From positions 248,001-312,000 of the forward strand of contig NZ_VTPU01000001.1 in assembly GCF_008274785.1 (NCBI RefSeq): 64,000 nucleotides of DNA, given 5' to 3'. Shown piece by piece: positions 17,184 through 27,160 of the stretch (its first letter is position 1; each line of letters begins with the position of its first letter). Below the pieces are notes generated by a model that was given only the letters and a program-made list of their open reading frames with translations, made no database searches and had not been told where the DNA came from. Source of the stretch: Halomonas eurihalina. Lineage in GTDB: Bacteria; Pseudomonadota; Gammaproteobacteria; Pseudomonadales; Halomonadaceae. Made by a program: the position numbers and the translations under genes.

Positions 17184-17250
17184 CTAGCGCTTGCTTGGTT
17201 GACCCTGAGAAGATCATAGCCCCGCCGACGGGTCAACGCCGTTGACCAAC
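17184..17250. promoter_or_regulatory. Candidate TetR operators between the regulator and thiolase genes
   Basis: CTAGCGCTTGCTTGGTTGAC (17184-17203) matches the block upstream of the synthetase at 17 of 20 positions. About 30 bases further comes GGTCAACG-C-CGTTGACC, with eight-base arms around one base. The divergent gap would let one repressor control itself and the thiolase. Confidence 0.5.
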
Positions 17251-17292
17251 GCGCCCTCACAATCACAACCATCACTGATCGGGAGATACCCC

Positions 17293-18480
17293 ATGAGCCA
17301 CGCCGACGATATCGTATTCCTCTCCGCGACCCGCACGCCCATGGGCGGGATGCTCGGCAGCCTAGCATCGCTCAGTGCACCGGAGCTCGCCGCCACTGCC
17401 ATTCGTGCTGCCATCGAACGCGCCGGCATCGAGGCCTCCGCCATCGACGAGGGCATCCTGGGCTGTGTGCTACCCGCCGGTGTCAAGCAAGGGCCGGCTC
17501 GGCAGGCCATGCGTCAGGCCGGCATTCCTGACACCATCGGTGCCACCACCATCAACAAGCTGTGCGGCTCGGGCATGAAGGCCACCATGCTGGCCCATGA
17601 CCTGATCCGCGCCGGCAGTGGCGAGATCCTGCTCGCCGGCGGCATGGAATCCATGTCCAACGCCCCGCATGTACTGACCCGGGCGCGCACCGGCTACCGC
17701 CTGGGGCACGGCGAGTTAAAGGACCACATGTTCCTCGATGGCCTGGAAGACGCCGAGACCGGCCAGTTGATGGGCGGCTTCGCCCAGCAGATCGCCAGCG
17801 AGCGTGGCTATTCCCGCGAGCGGCTCGATGACTTCGCCATCGCCTCGCTGGAACGCGCCATGCAGGCCACCGATGCCGGCCACCTGGATGCCGAGATGGC
17901 ACCGGTCACGGTCAAGGATCGCAAGGGCGAGACCCGGGTCGAGCACGACGAGCAGCCCTTTCAGGCCCGGCTCGACAAGATTCGCGAACTGCGCCCGGCG
18001 TTCGCCAAGGAGGGCACCATCACGGCAGCCAACTCGAGCTCGATCTCCGATGGCGCCTCGGCGCTGATCCTGGCCAGCCAGGCGGCGGCGGACCGGGCCG
18101 GCGCCAAGCCCATCGCCCGCATGCTGGGCCACAGCACCCATTCGCGCCATCCAAGCGAGTTCACCATCGCTCCGGTGGGCGCCATCGACAAGCTGATGAA
18201 AAAACTCGGTTGGGGCGTCGACGACGTGGACCTGTTCGAGATCAACGAGGCCTTCGCCGTGGTCACCCTGATGGCCATGGACGACCTTGGCCTGCCCCAT
18301 GACAAGGTCAACGTCTTCGGCGGTGCCTGCGCCCAGGGCCACCCCGTCGGCTCTACCGGCTCGCGGATCATCGCCACCCTGATCCACGCCCTGCGCACCA
18401 AGGGCGGCAAGCGCGGCATCGCCAGCCTGTGCATCGGCGGCGGTGAAGCCACCGCCGTGGCCGTGGAGCTGATCGACTGA
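17293..18480 (+). CDS. Acetyl-CoA C-acyltransferase (thiolase)
   Basis: 395 residues, standard thiolase length. The catalytic residues are Cys91 (NKLCGSGMKA), His350 (GGACAQGHPVGSTGSR) and Cys380 (SLCIGGGEATA). It cleaves 3-ketoacyl-CoA to acetyl-CoA or condenses two acyl-CoAs. The start MSHADDIVFL follows GGGAG at good spacing; a longer in-frame start at 17242 falls in the operator region. Divergent from the TetR gene and probably co-regulated with the synthetase and SDR. Confidence 0.93.
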   Translation: MSHADDIVFLSATRTPMGGMLGSLASLSAPELAATAIRAAIERAGIEASAIDEGILGCVLPAGVKQGPARQAMRQAGIPDTIGATTINKLCGSGMKATMLAHDLIRAGSGEILLAGGMESMSNAPHVLTRARTGYRLGHGELKDHMFLDGLEDAETGQLMGGFAQQIASERGYSRERLDDFAIASLERAMQATDAGHLDAEMAPVTVKDRKGETRVEHDEQPFQARLDKIRELRPAFAKEGTITAANSSSISDGASALILASQAAADRAGAKPIARMLGHSTHSRHPSEFTIAPVGAIDKLMKKLGWGVDDVDLFEINEAFAVVTLMAMDDLGLPHDKVNVFGGACAQGHPVGSTGSRIIATLIHALRTKGGKRGIASLCIGGGEATAVAVELID

Positions 18481-18510
18481 GGCGCTTCGTCCGCCGCCCC
18501 TTGCTAGTGG

Positions 18511-19314
18511 CTAGTTTCTGGGGGCGGCCAGGCGCTCCAGCCGCAGCCGCTGGCGATCGTCGAACAATCGCCGGCTCCCCGCTGCCACCGCCACCAGGGT
18601 GCCGAACCCGGTGCCCAGGGTCAGGGTGAACATCACCAGGATCTGATACTTGACCGCCAGTGCCGGCGGGCTGCCGGCCAGTATCTGGCCGGTCATCATG
18701 CCCGGCAGGCTGACCACGCCAGCGGCGGCCATGGCATTGATGGTGGGCATCAGGCCACTGCGCATCGCTTCGCGGCGGATATCACCAACCGCTTCCTGCC
18801 AGCGCTGCCCGAGCATCAGGCGATTCTCGATCACCGCCCGCTGACGCCAGGCCGTGTCGGTCAGGCGATCCAGCGCCAGGGCCACGCCGGTCATGGTATT
18901 GCCGAGCATCATGCCCAACAGCGGGATGGCGTACTGGGGCCGGTACCAGGGATCCGGCCCGATGATCACGGTCAGGGTCAGCACGGCCACGCTGAACGAG
19001 GACACAAACATCGCCAGTGTGCCGATGCCGAACGCCCAGCCGCCTACCAGGCGACGCTTCTGGCGTGCCATCACCTCGCGCCCGGCAATCAGCAGCATGC
19101 CGAACGCCATCAGCGCCACCCAATGCAATGCCGATGCCGCGAACAGCGCCTCCAGCACCAGCCCCACCAGGGATAACTGAATCACGGTGCGCACAGCGAC
19201 GATCAGCAGGCTTCTGGCCATGCCAAGCCGCGCGACGACCGTGCACCCCGCCAGCGCCACCACCAGCAGTGCCGCCAGGGCCAATTGCCACCAGGTGAGC
19301 ACGATCACGTCCAT
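18511..19314 (-). CDS. fetB: ABC transporter permease, FetB/YbbM family (UPF0014)
   Basis: 267 residues with about seven membrane helices. Family hallmarks are ARLGMARSLLIVAVRTVIQLSLVG, PQYAIPLLGMMLGNTMTG and GLMPTINAMAAAGVVSLPGMMTGQI. In E. coli FetAB exports iron and protects from oxidative stress. The start overlaps the ATPase gene by ten bases, so the pair is translationally linked. Convergent with the thiolase gene. Confidence 0.88.
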   Translation of the reverse strand: MDVIVLTWWQLALAALLVVALAGCTVVARLGMARSLLIVAVRTVIQLSLVGLVLEALFAASALHWVALMAFGMLLIAGREVMARQKRRLVGGWAFGIGTLAMFVSSFSVAVLTLTVIIGPDPWYRPQYAIPLLGMMLGNTMTGVALALDRLTDTAWRQRAVIENRLMLGQRWQEAVGDIRREAMRSGLMPTINAMAAAGVVSLPGMMTGQILAGSPPALAVKYQILVMFTLTLGTGFGTLVAVAAGSRRLFDDRQRLRLERLAAPRN

Positions 19315-19970
19315 GCGCTCGCCTCCTCCTCTTCCACCAATTGCCCATCGCGGATGCACCAGTGACGATCCGCCACCCGTGCGATCTGGCCCGTGTCGTG
19401 GGCCACCCAGAGCGTCGGCCAGCCTCTAGAACGGATGCGCTCGGCCAGCCAGGTCTCCACGCGCCGGATCGTGGCTTCGTCGAGATTGGCGGTGGGTTCG
19501 TCGAGCAGCAAGGCTTCAGGATCGCGGGCAACCGCACGCAATAGCGCCAGACGCTGCTTCTCCCCGGAAGAAAGCCGCGCCACCTGCCAATCGAGCACAT
19601 CCGGGGTAAAGCCCAGCGCCTCCAGATCGGCCGGGGCGACTCTCGGCAGGTGATCGCCGACACGATCGGCCCACCAATGACTCTCCGCCGGCACCAGCAT
19701 CACCCGGGCCCGCCATTCATGGGCCGGGGTCATCGACTGCGCCCGTTCGCCCAGCCACGCCTCCCCTTCGTGAGGATCGAGGTCCGCCAGGGCACGCAAC
19801 AGGCGGCTCTTTCCCGAACCGCTGGCCCCCGAGAGGCAAAGAATCTCGCCAGGGGCGAGATTCAGATCGACGTCGCTTAGTTCACCTACGGCGAAGCGCT
19901 CGAGACTCAGAGAATGAGAGCACACAAGTGATGGCTCCTGAGCGGGGGCGACGAAAGTCGGCAATAGCAT
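19305..19970 (-). CDS. fetA: ABC transporter ATP-binding protein, FetA/YbbL family
   Basis: About 221 residues. Walker A is SGASGSGKSRLL, the signature LSSGEKQRLALLRA, Walker B ALLLDEPTANLD, and the switch histidine is in LWVAHDTGQ. Paired with the FetB-type permease immediately downstream, for metal (probably iron) export. The start is uncertain: the ATG at 19970 lacks a good ribosome site, and homology begins only around SLERFAVGELS. Divergent from phnD. Confidence 0.85.
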   Translation of the reverse strand: MLLPTFVAPAQEPSLVCSHSLSLERFAVGELSDVDLNLAPGEILCLSGASGSGKSRLLRALADLDPHEGEAWLGERAQSMTPAHEWRARVMLVPAESHWWADRVGDHLPRVAPADLEALGFTPDVLDWQVARLSSGEKQRLALLRAVARDPEALLLDEPTANLDEATIRRVETWLAERIRSRGWPTLWVAHDTGQIARVADRHWCIRDGQLVEEEEASAWT

Positions 19971-20202
19971 TCGTATATCAAGAAAACACGATAATGCCTC
20001 ACTATCCGGCTCTCTGGACAGCACCGCCGGAAAGCCGGACACCCATTCGGGTCTCGATGACGGTAATCCCCCGACTCTCTCTTTGGATCTCTCTTCGCGG
20101 TCACCGAACCTTCATCGACACGACTTCCCCTCGACCCACCGTTGTCATGATGCCAGACCAAGCTATTGCCCGTGCTCCCGTTTCCCGACACAGGTGATTT
20201 CC

Positions 20203-21165
20203 ATGCAGCCACTGACCCGCTCCATGATGACCGGTGCCATCGCCCTCGCCGCCCTGACCGCTGGCCAGGCCCAGGCAGAATTCCAGCTCAGCGAGCGATT
20301 TACCGACACCGACGGTGACCTGGTGGCCGACATCCCCGAAGACGAGTCCCAGTGGCTCGACCCGGATACCCTGATATTCGCTTATACACCGGTCGAGGAT
20401 CCCGCCGTCTATGCCGAGGTGTGGGCCGGTTTCCTGAAGCACATGGAAGAGGTCACCGGCAAGCAGGTGCAATTCTTCCCGGTGCAGTCCAACGCCGCCC
20501 AGATCGAGGCGATGCGTGCCGGTCGCCTGCACGTGGCTGGCTTCAACACCGGCTCCAATCCGCTGGCCGTGGCCTGTGCCGGCTTTCGCCCCTTCGCCAT
20601 GATGGCCGCCGAGGATGGCTCTTTCGGGTACGAAATGGAGATCATCACCTATCCGGATTCCGGCATCGACGAGGTGGAAGACATTCGCGGCAAGACCCTG
20701 ACGCACACCTCCGAAACCTCCAACTCCGGCTTCAAGGCCCCCACTGCTCTGATGGCCTCGGAGTTCGGCATGACCTCCGGCGAGGACTACGAGGTCGATT
20801 TCTCCGGCAAGCACGACAACTCGGTGCTCGGCGTGGCCAACGAGGACTACGAGGTCGCCACCGTTGCCAACTCGGTGAAGAACCGCATGATCGACCGCGG
20901 CGTCATCGACGCCGATCAGCTCGAGGTGATCTACCAATCCGACACCTTTCCCACCACCGGCTATGGTACTGCCTACAACCTGGCCCCCGAACTGCAGGAA
21001 GCGATCAAGGAAGCTTTCTTCAGCTTCGACTGGGAAGGCAGTGAGCTGGCCGAGGAATTCGGCCGCAACGGAGAGGAACAGTTCATCCCCATCAGTTTCA
21101 AGGAACACTGGGCGGTGATCCGCCAGATCGACGACGCCAACGGCGTCGAATACGACTGCAGCTGA
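20203..21165 (+). CDS. phnD: Phosphonate/phosphite ABC transporter, periplasmic binding protein
   Basis: 320 residues with a Sec signal peptide cleaved after AQA at residue 25. PhnD-family motifs are clear: FAYTPVEDPAVYAEVWAGFLKHMEEVTGKQV, QIEAMRAGRLHVAGFNTGS and TLTHTSETSNSGFKAP, the last contributing the binding-pocket serines and threonines. It captures phosphonate, phosphite or a phosphate ester for the transporter encoded downstream. The start ATG follows AGGTGA. No C-P lyase or phosphite dehydrogenase is nearby, so the ligand is open. No clear Pho box was seen in the upstream 230 bases, which I find otherwise featureless. Confidence 0.92.
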   Translation: MQPLTRSMMTGAIALAALTAGQAQAEFQLSERFTDTDGDLVADIPEDESQWLDPDTLIFAYTPVEDPAVYAEVWAGFLKHMEEVTGKQVQFFPVQSNAAQIEAMRAGRLHVAGFNTGSNPLAVACAGFRPFAMMAAEDGSFGYEMEIITYPDSGIDEVEDIRGKTLTHTSETSNSGFKAPTALMASEFGMTSGEDYEVDFSGKHDNSVLGVANEDYEVATVANSVKNRMIDRGVIDADQLEVIYQSDTFPTTGYGTAYNLAPELQEAIKEAFFSFDWEGSELAEEFGRNGEEQFIPISFKEHWAVIRQIDDANGVEYDCS

Positions 21166-21170
21166 GCCTT

Positions 21171-21218
21171 TCCGGCCACTCGGCCGGATCATGGATGCGG
21201 GCGGCCTGCCGTCCGCAT
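21171..21218 (+). promoter_or_regulatory. Two tandem hairpins between phnD and phnC
   Basis: TCCGGCC-ACTC-GGCCGGA (21171-21188) and ATGCGGGCGG-CCTG-CCGTCCGCAT (21195-21218, one G-T pair). No T-run follows, so they are not classical terminators. In this position after a binding-protein gene they probably protect the upstream message or reduce read-through, giving more PhnD than transporter. Confidence 0.65.
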
Positions 21219-21241
21219 TCTCGTATTGAAGAGGATGCCGT

Positions 21242-22078
21242 GTGCTGAGCATCGACCGTCTATCCAAGACTTATGGCACCCAGGGCGGCGCTTCAGGCGA
21301 CACCGCCCTGAACAACGTGACCTTCCAGGTGCCGCAAGGCCAGGTGCTGGGGCTGATCGGCCCTTCCGGCGCCGGCAAGTCCACCCTGATCCGCTGCATC
21401 AACCGCCTGGTAGAGCCCTCTTCCGGGACGATCCGGTTGGGCGAGACCGACCTGGCCGCCGTGCGCGGCCGCGACTTGCGCCGGGCACGGCGGCGGATCG
21501 GCATGATCTTCCAGGAATATGCCCTGGTGGAGCGTCTCACCGTGATGGAGAACGTACTCTCCGGCCGGCTCGGCTATGTGCCCTTCTGGTGCAGCTTTAC
21601 CCGTCGCTTTCCGGGCCACGACATCGAAAACGCCTACCGCCTGCTGGACCGGGTCGGCCTGCTCGACCACGCCGACAAGCGCGCCGATGCCCTGTCCGGC
21701 GGTCAGCGACAACGCGTGGGTATCGCCCGCGCCCTGTCGCAGGAGCCAGAACTTCTGCTGGTGGATGAACCTACGGCCAGCCTCGACCCCCGGACCAGCC
21801 GACAGATCATGCGCCTGATCAGCGAGATTTGCCGGGAGCGTGAATTGCCGGCCATCGTCAATATCCACGACGTTCCCCTGGCACAGCAGTTCATGCACCG
21901 CATCGTCGGGTTACGTCGCGGCGAGATGGTCTTCGATGGTGCGCCCGACGATCTCGACGACGCCATGCTCACCGAAATCTATGGCGCCGAAGACTGGACC
22001 GCCATGCGCCAGGAACACGAGGACGACACAACCGCCGAGCAGGACACCCGACTGCAACTGGCGGGAGGCGCCGGATGA
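21242..22078 (+). CDS. phnC: Phosphonate ABC transporter ATP-binding protein
   Basis: 278 residues from a GTG start with GAGG eight bases upstream. Walker [10 protein letters not shown], a Q-loop in [25 protein letters not shown] (a PhnC hallmark), the signature [15 protein letters not shown] and Walker [14 protein letters not shown] are all present. It energises import through the two PhnE-type permeases, the first of which overlaps its stop by four bases. Confidence 0.93.
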   Translation: MLSIDRLSKTYGTQGGASGDTALNNVTFQVPQGQVLGLIGPSGAGKSTLIRCINRLVEPSSGTIRLGETDLAAVRGRDLRRARRRIGMIFQEYALVERLTVMENVLSGRLGYVPFWCSFTRRFPGHDIENAYRLLDRVGLLDHADKRADALSGGQRQRVGIARALSQEPELLLVDEPTASLDPRTSRQIMRLISEICRERELPAIVNIHDVPLAQQFMHRIVGLRRGEMVFDGAPDDLDDAMLTEIYGAEDWTAMRQEHEDDTTAEQDTRLQLAGGAG

Positions 22079-22884
22079 ATCACGCCCGGCAGTACCCGCG
22101 CCACTGGCGACGGCCGCCGCAGATCATTACCGACCGTCGTTGGCGACGCATTCTGCCACTCGCGATTCTTGCCTATCTGATACTGGCACTGGGTTCGCTG
22201 GAGATCGACGGCGCCCGCTTGATCGAGGGTCTGGAACGCGGGGCACGCTTCGCTCATGGCTTTCTACAGCCGGATTTCACCAGTCGCTGGGGCGACATCC
22301 GCCAGGGCCTGATCGAAAGCCTGACCATGACACTCACCGCTACCGTGGTGGGCATTCTGGTCTCGGTACCCATCGGCATCGGCGCGGCGCGCAACCTGGT
22401 GCCACGCCCCATCTACCTGGTGTGTCGTTCGATCATCGCGGTGAGCCGTTCGCTGCAGGAGATCATCATCGCCATCTTCCTGGTGGCCATGTTCGGTTTC
22501 GGCCCCTTCGCCGGCTTCGTCACCCTGGCCTTCGCCTCCATCGGCTTTCTCGCCAAGCTGCTCGCCGACGACATCGAGGAAATCGATGCCAGCCAGGCCG
22601 AGGCCATACGCGCCACCGGCGCCAGTTGGTGGCAATTGATCCACTATGCCGTACAGCCCCAGGTGATGCCGCGCCTGCTCGGCCTGTCGCTGTATCGGCT
22701 GGACATCAATTTCCGCGAGAGCGCGGTGATCGGGATCGTCGGCGCCGGCGGCATCGGCGCCACGCTCAACACCGCCATTGACCGTTACGAGTACGACAGT
22801 GCCGGGGCCATCCTGCTGATCGTCATTGCCATCGTCATGCTGGCGGAATACGCCTCCAGCTATCTGAGGAAAACCCTGCAATGA
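22075..22884 (+). CDS. phnE: Phosphonate ABC transporter permease 1
   Basis: 269 residues, several membrane helices. The permease coupling loop reads [28 protein letters not shown], and [23 protein letters not shown] is the PhnE signature. It overlaps phnC and the second permease by ATGA, so translation is coupled. The two permeases probably form a heterodimer. Confidence 0.92.
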   Translation: MNHARQYPRHWRRPPQIITDRRWRRILPLAILAYLILALGSLEIDGARLIEGLERGARFAHGFLQPDFTSRWGDIRQGLIESLTMTLTATVVGILVSVPIGIGAARNLVPRPIYLVCRSIIAVSRSLQEIIIAIFLVAMFGFGPFAGFVTLAFASIGFLAKLLADDIEEIDASQAEAIRATGASWWQLIHYAVQPQVMPRLLGLSLYRLDINFRESAVIGIVGAGGIGATLNTAIDRYEYDSAGAILLIVIAIVMLAEYASSYLRKTLQ

Positions 22885-23714
22885 GCAAGCTCGCCCCCCG
22901 GGTCGGCGAGCCGACCCACTACTCGCGGATCTGGACCTTCCGCACGCCCCGCGCCAGGCTGGCGCTATGGTTCGGGTGGCTGGCCCTGGTCGCCCTGTTC
23001 GTGTGGTGCTGGCAATTGATGAACGAAGGCACAATGTGGATGTTCGTCGCCGACGCTCCACGCCAGGCCGCCGACATCGGCAGTCGGCTGTTCCCGCCGA
23101 AACTGGGTTACTTGCCCGAATTGCTGGCCCCGTTGTGGGACACCCTCAACATCGCGACCCTGGGCACCCTGGGCGGCGTCATCATGGCAGTGCCGGTAGC
23201 CTTTCTGGCGGCGCGCAACACCACGCCCTCGGCCACGCTGATACGGCCCGTGGCACTACTGGTGATCGTGACCTCGCGCTCGATCAACTCGCTGATCTGG
23301 GCCCTGCTGCTGGTGGCGATCATCGGGCCGGGCTTGCTGGCCGGCATCGTCGCCATCGCCCTGCGTTCCATCGGCTTCGTCGGCAAGCTGTTGTACGAAG
23401 CCATCGAAGAGACCGATGCACGCCAGATCGAGGCCGTGGCCGCTACCGGCGCCCGCTCTTCCCAGGTCATCCATTACGGCATCGTTCCTCAGGTGCTACC
23501 CGCCTTCTGGGGCATTTCAGTGTTCCGCTGGGACATCAACATCCGCGAAAGCACCATCCTAGGCCTGGTGGGCGCCGGCGGTATCGGCATGAAGCTGCAG
23601 TCCTCCATCGACACCCTGGCCTGGTCCCAGGTGGCCACCATCCTGCTCGTCATACTGGCGACCGTGGTGGTCAGCGAAGCGATCTCGGCACGCATGCGGC
23701 GCGCCTTGATCTAG
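22881..23714 (+). CDS. phnE: Phosphonate ABC transporter permease 2
   Basis: 277 residues, a divergent paralogue of the preceding permease with the same landmarks (TDARQIEAVAATGARSSQVIHYGIVPQV and WDINIRESTILGLVGAGGIGMKL). The N-terminus carries an extra helix with a longer periplasmic loop. Last gene of the phnDCEE operon; convergent with arsR, and no terminator is obvious in the 65-base gap. Confidence 0.92.
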   Translation: MSKLAPRVGEPTHYSRIWTFRTPRARLALWFGWLALVALFVWCWQLMNEGTMWMFVADAPRQAADIGSRLFPPKLGYLPELLAPLWDTLNIATLGTLGGVIMAVPVAFLAARNTTPSATLIRPVALLVIVTSRSINSLIWALLLVAIIGPGLLAGIVAIALRSIGFVGKLLYEAIEETDARQIEAVAATGARSSQVIHYGIVPQVLPAFWGISVFRWDINIRESTILGLVGAGGIGMKLQSSIDTLAWSQVATILLVILATVVVSEAISARMRRALI

Positions 23715-23779
23715 GTCCTGGCTCGGAGGTCGAGGAATAGACGCCCGGCGGCCCTAGCCAAGGCAGGGTCGACGGATCG

Positions 23780-24133
23780 TCAGCACAAGGCCGCGCGACG
23801 CTCGGGACGCTTGCCCATGTGAGCGAGCCGCGCCTGGAGCGCCGCAAGGCGTTCGACCTCTCCTCTCGCCCCGGCCGTCAGTACATCCGATGCCCAACCG
23901 GGCAGGTCAGGCGAGATGCCGTAATAGACCCATTGCCCTGCGCGTCGATCCACCAGCAGGCCGCACTGGCGCAACTGGGCCAGGTGACGCGATATCTTGG
24001 GCTGCGACAGCTCCAGGGAATGGGTCAACTCGCAGACGCACAATTCTCCCTCGCCCCGAATAAGCAACATCAGCATCAATCGGGTCTCGTCGGCCAGGCA
24101 CTTGAAGACGTGCAGAGGTTCCAGTGTGTTCAA
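23780..24133 (-). CDS. arsR: ArsR-family arsenite-responsive repressor
   Basis: 117 residues. The winged helix reads TRLMLMLLIRGEGELCVCELTHSLELSQPKISRHLAQLR; Cys32-Val-Cys34 at the start of the DNA-binding helix is the arsenite site as in E. coli ArsR. It represses the ars operon until trivalent arsenic binds. Placed last in the operon, 24 bases after arsJ, rather than first. The palindrome at 26889-26908 in front of arsC is its likely operator. Confidence 0.92.
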   Translation of the reverse strand: MNTLEPLHVFKCLADETRLMLMLLIRGEGELCVCELTHSLELSQPKISRHLAQLRQCGLLVDRRAGQWVYYGISPDLPGWASDVLTAGARGEVERLAALQARLAHMGKRPERRAALC

Positions 24134-24157
24134 GAGCGTCGCCCTCCTCGATGGCTT

Positions 24158-25387
24158 TCAACCGGCCTGCTGCTGGCTCGGCAACGCCAGGGCCATCAAG
24201 GCGCTGGCTGCCACTAGCGCCGCCGACACCCATAGGCAGGCGGAAAGGCCATACACCTGATACAGCCAGCCGGACAGCACCGTTCCCGCAAGCCGCCCCA
24301 TGGCGTTGGCCATATAGTAGAAGCCCACGTCCATGGAGACGCCGTCGGAACGGGCGAAATGCACGATGAGATAGCTGTGCCAACTAGAGTTGATGGCGAA
24401 CAGCACGCCGAAGGCCAAAAGGCCCGCCACCAGCCAGCCCACCTCGGCCAGCGACAACAGGGCCAGCAATGCCGGCAGCCCGGCCAGCGCGAGGGCCCAG
24501 AACGCCGTGACGACGCGCGGGCCGCCCTTGATCAAGCCGGTGAGTCGCGGAGCCTGGGTCTGCACGCCGCCATAGCCGATCACCCAGATGGCCAGCAGGC
24601 CGCCTACCGTCCAGTGACTCCAGCCATGCTGGTCATACAGGAACACCGGCAACGCCACCACGAACCATACGTCCCGGGCCGCGAAGAGGCAGAAGCGCGC
24701 CGCCGAAAGTACATTGATGGCCCGCGACTTGGAGAACACCTCGGTGAATTTCGGCTTGTGCTTGCCGCGGCCCAGGTCGGCCTTGAGCCTGACCAGCGAC
24801 AATCCCAGCACGATGGCCAGCATCACCGCCATGGCGATGACGGCACCACGGAAGCCGATCCACGTCAGCAGTGCCCCACCCAGGAAGAAACCGGCGCCCT
24901 TGAGCGCGTTCTTGGAACCGGTGAGGATCGCCACCCAATGATAGAGAGCGCTGCCGGCATTGGCACTGTCCTTGGGCACCAGCACCTTGACCGCGCTCTT
25001 GGCGCTCATCTTATTGAGATCCTTGGCGATCCCCGAGAGCGCCTGGGCGGCCATCACCCAGGGCACGCTCAAGGCGGCGGACGGCACCATCAGCATGCCC
25101 AGTGCCACGAGCTGCAGGCCGAGCCCGACGTTCATGGTGCGATTGAGCCCCAGGCGCGCGCCCAGCCAGCCTCCAACCAGGTTGGTGACCACACCGAAGG
25201 CCTCGTAGAAGAGAAACAGCAGGGCCACTTCCAGAGGCGAATATCCCAACTGGTGAAAGTGCAGCACCACCAGCATGCGCAGGGCCCCGTCGGTCAGGGT
25301 GAAGGCCCAGTAATTGCCGGTGATCAGCAGGTATTGCCGAATCTCAAAGGGCAGTGCCTTGAAACGTGCACCGAGCGATTCAGTCAC
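24158..25387 (-). CDS. arsJ: Organoarsenical efflux MFS transporter ArsJ
   Basis: About 409 residues, twelve membrane segments, with the ArsJ-like opening [31 protein letters not shown] and [18 protein letters not shown]. With a neighbouring GAPDH it exports 1-arseno-3-phosphoglycerate, which then falls apart outside, removing arsenate from the cell. The GTG at 25387 has AGGTGG just upstream and overlaps the GAPDH stop by eight bases; a GTG at 25402 is also possible. Confidence 0.9.
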   Translation of the reverse strand: MTESLGARFKALPFEIRQYLLITGNYWAFTLTDGALRMLVVLHFHQLGYSPLEVALLFLFYEAFGVVTNLVGGWLGARLGLNRTMNVGLGLQLVALGMLMVPSAALSVPWVMAAQALSGIAKDLNKMSAKSAVKVLVPKDSANAGSALYHWVAILTGSKNALKGAGFFLGGALLTWIGFRGAVIAMAVMLAIVLGLSLVRLKADLGRGKHKPKFTEVFSKSRAINVLSAARFCLFAARDVWFVVALPVFLYDQHGWSHWTVGGLLAIWVIGYGGVQTQAPRLTGLIKGGPRVVTAFWALALAGLPALLALLSLAEVGWLVAGLLAFGVLFAINSSWHSYLIVHFARSDGVSMDVGFYYMANAMGRLAGTVLSGWLYQVYGLSACLWVSAALVAASALMALALPSQQQAG

Positions 25388-26411
25388 TTGCCACCTGCTC
25401 ACCGCCGACCTTCAGCGCCAGCTCGGCGGTTCGGTTGGCATAGCCCCACTCGTTGTCGTACCAGGCGTAAAGTTTGAGCTGGGTGCCGTTCACCACCATG
25501 GTCGAGAGCGCATCGATGATCGAGCTGCGCGGGTCGGTACGATAGTCGATGGACACCAGCGGGCGTTCCTCGTAGCCCAGGATACCGGTCAGCTCGCCCT
25601 CGGCGGCGACCTTCAGGGCGGCATTGACCTCATCCACCGTGACCTCGCGCTCGAGCTCGAAGACCATATCGGTCAGCGAGGCATTGGCCAGCGGCACACG
25701 TACGGCGTGGCCGTTCAGCTTGCCCTCGAGTTCCGGGAAGATCGCGGTGATCGCCTTGGCCGAACCGGTGGTGGTGGGGATCAGGCTCATGCCGCAGGCC
25801 CGCGCCCGCCGCAGATCCTTGTGGGGAGCATCGAGAATGGTCTGGGTATTGGTGATGTCGTGCACCGTGGTCATCGAGCCGTGACGGATGCCGAAGCCCT
25901 CCTGGATAACCTTGACCACCGGTGCCAGGCAATTGGTGGTACAGCTCGCGGCGGTGACAATGCGATGTACGTCAGGATCATAACGATCTTCATTGACGCC
26001 CATCACCACATTGAGCACATCATCGTCCTTGAGCGGCGCGCTCACGACGACACGCGCCACGCCCTGCTCGAAATACGGCGCCAATTGCGCGCTTTGCTTG
26101 GCAGTGCCAGAGGCCTCGATCACCACCTCGCATGCGGACCAATCGCTTGCGCCATAGTCTCGCCCGCCGCTGTAGGCGATGCGTCGACCATCCACGACCA
26201 GGGCGTCATCCTCGGCCTGGATCCCTCGCCCCGGCGCCCAGTGGCCATGCACCGAGTCGAATTCCAGCAGATGGGCAAAGGTCGCAGCGTCGCCGCCCGG
26301 ATCGTTGATACGGACGATCTCGGCCTCACCGGCCTCGATGCGGGGCCAGAGGCTGCGCAGGGTCAGGCGACCGATGCGCCCGAAACCATTGATACCGATG
26401 CGTAGCGTCAT
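25380..26411 (-). CDS. ArsJ-associated glyceraldehyde-3-phosphate dehydrogenase
   Basis: 343 residues with the Rossmann motif [10 protein letters not shown] at the N-terminus and catalytic Cys157 in [23 protein letters not shown] near the C-terminus is a GAPDH signature. In ars operons the enzyme uses arsenate instead of phosphate to make 1-arseno-3-phosphoglycerate for ArsJ. The operon position between arsC and arsJ supports this specialised role over glycolysis. Confidence 0.93.
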   Translation of the reverse strand: MTLRIGINGFGRIGRLTLRSLWPRIEAGEAEIVRINDPGGDAATFAHLLEFDSVHGHWAPGRGIQAEDDALVVDGRRIAYSGGRDYGASDWSACEVVIEASGTAKQSAQLAPYFEQGVARVVVSAPLKDDDVLNVVMGVNEDRYDPDVHRIVTAASCTTNCLAPVVKVIQEGFGIRHGSMTTVHDITNTQTILDAPHKDLRRARACGMSLIPTTTGSAKAITAIFPELEGKLNGHAVRVPLANASLTDMVFELEREVTVDEVNAALKVAAEGELTGILGYEERPLVSIDYRTDPRSSIIDALSTMVVNGTQLKLYAWYDNEWGYANRTAELALKVGGEQVASD

Positions 26412-26449
26412 GGAGGTTGGTCCTCTAATGTGGTGGCGGTCGTCTCCGA

Positions 26450-26872
26450 TCAACGCCGATCGTCGTGAGCCTTGAGTTGCAACCATAGCGAGAGCCGCTG
26501 GCGAATTTCCTGCAGCGCCTGCTCATAGGCGTTATCGCGCTGGATGTGGCGAGGGTCGCGGATATCCCAGTAGAGATGTTCATCACGGCTGCCTTGCCAG
26601 TCGCGGCACGCCTGCTGCGCCTTGTCGCAGAGCACGATCACCGTATCGAAGTGCTGACCGGCGACGTCATCCAGCGATTTGCTGGCCAGGCCCGAAGTCT
26701 CGATGTTCTGCTTGCGCAATGCCTCGAGGGTCATTTCGTGGGGCCGGTCCGGCTCGGTACCAGCACTGAAGGCCTCGAAACGATCGCCGGCCAGGTGCCT
26801 CAGCAGGGCTTCGCCCATCAGCGAACGGGCGGAATTGGCATTGCACAGAAAAAGGACGCGCAGTTTGGCCAT
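26450..26872 (-). CDS. arsC: Arsenate reductase, thioredoxin-coupled (low-molecular-weight phosphatase type)
   Basis: 140 residues. The phosphatase loop is Cys10-x5-Arg16 ([10 protein letters not shown]). Cys82 and Cys89 ([11 protein letters not shown]) complete the redox triad at the same numbering as the S. aureus type enzyme, which reduces arsenate to arsenite using thioredoxin. First gene of the operon; ATG follows GGAG at seven bases. No arsenite efflux pump (ArsB or Acr3) is in the window. Confidence 0.9.
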   Translation of the reverse strand: MAKLRVLFLCNANSARSLMGEALLRHLAGDRFEAFSAGTEPDRPHEMTLEALRKQNIETSGLASKSLDDVAGQHFDTVIVLCDKAQQACRDWQGSRDEHLYWDIRDPRHIQRDNAYEQALQEIRQRLSLWLQLKAHDDRR

Positions 26873-26888
26873 CTCGGGGCTCCAAAGG

Positions 26889-26908
26889 ATATATGGAATT
26901 TCATATAT
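26889..26908. promoter_or_regulatory. Candidate ArsR operator
   Basis: Perfect seven-base inverted repeat ATATATG-GAATTT-CATATAT, sixteen bases upstream of the arsC start. An AT-rich palindrome at this place is the expected ArsR target overlapping the promoter. Confidence 0.7.
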
Positions 26909-27160
26909 AACGCGTGAGGATGTCAATCGCATGACAGCCAGAACGACAACGGGGAAGCGATCTCTCGCTTACCCGTTTCCGATGCCTTACGCGACGGCTC
27001 CTTCAGAGCGTATTTCGGGCCATGGAAGGCCAGGCCCTGCACGCGAAGCAGGAGGCGGGAGCGCCCAAGGGAGGTTCACAGCGCCCTCGCGATGGCCCGA
27101 CACTTCGGGGCTTGTCGCCGGAAAAGCTCACCTCCAGCCAGTGGATTGTGAAGCGAACCC
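26909..27160. other. Gap between arsC promoter and the end of pstB
   Basis: About 250 bases with no gene I can support. It should hold the start of the ars transcript on its right side and the end of the pst transcript on its left. I see no clear terminator hairpin with a T-run for pstB and no phoU gene. Confidence 0.4.

Noticed and set aside
20203-23714. Phosphonate degradation (C-P lyase) locus
   Set aside because: Only transporter genes are present. No phnG-M, phosphonatase or phosphite dehydrogenase was found.
26933-27160. A short gene (such as phoU or a peptide) between arsC and pstB
   Set aside because: No frame with a plausible start, ribosome site and recognisable sequence was found; phoU would need over 200 codons.
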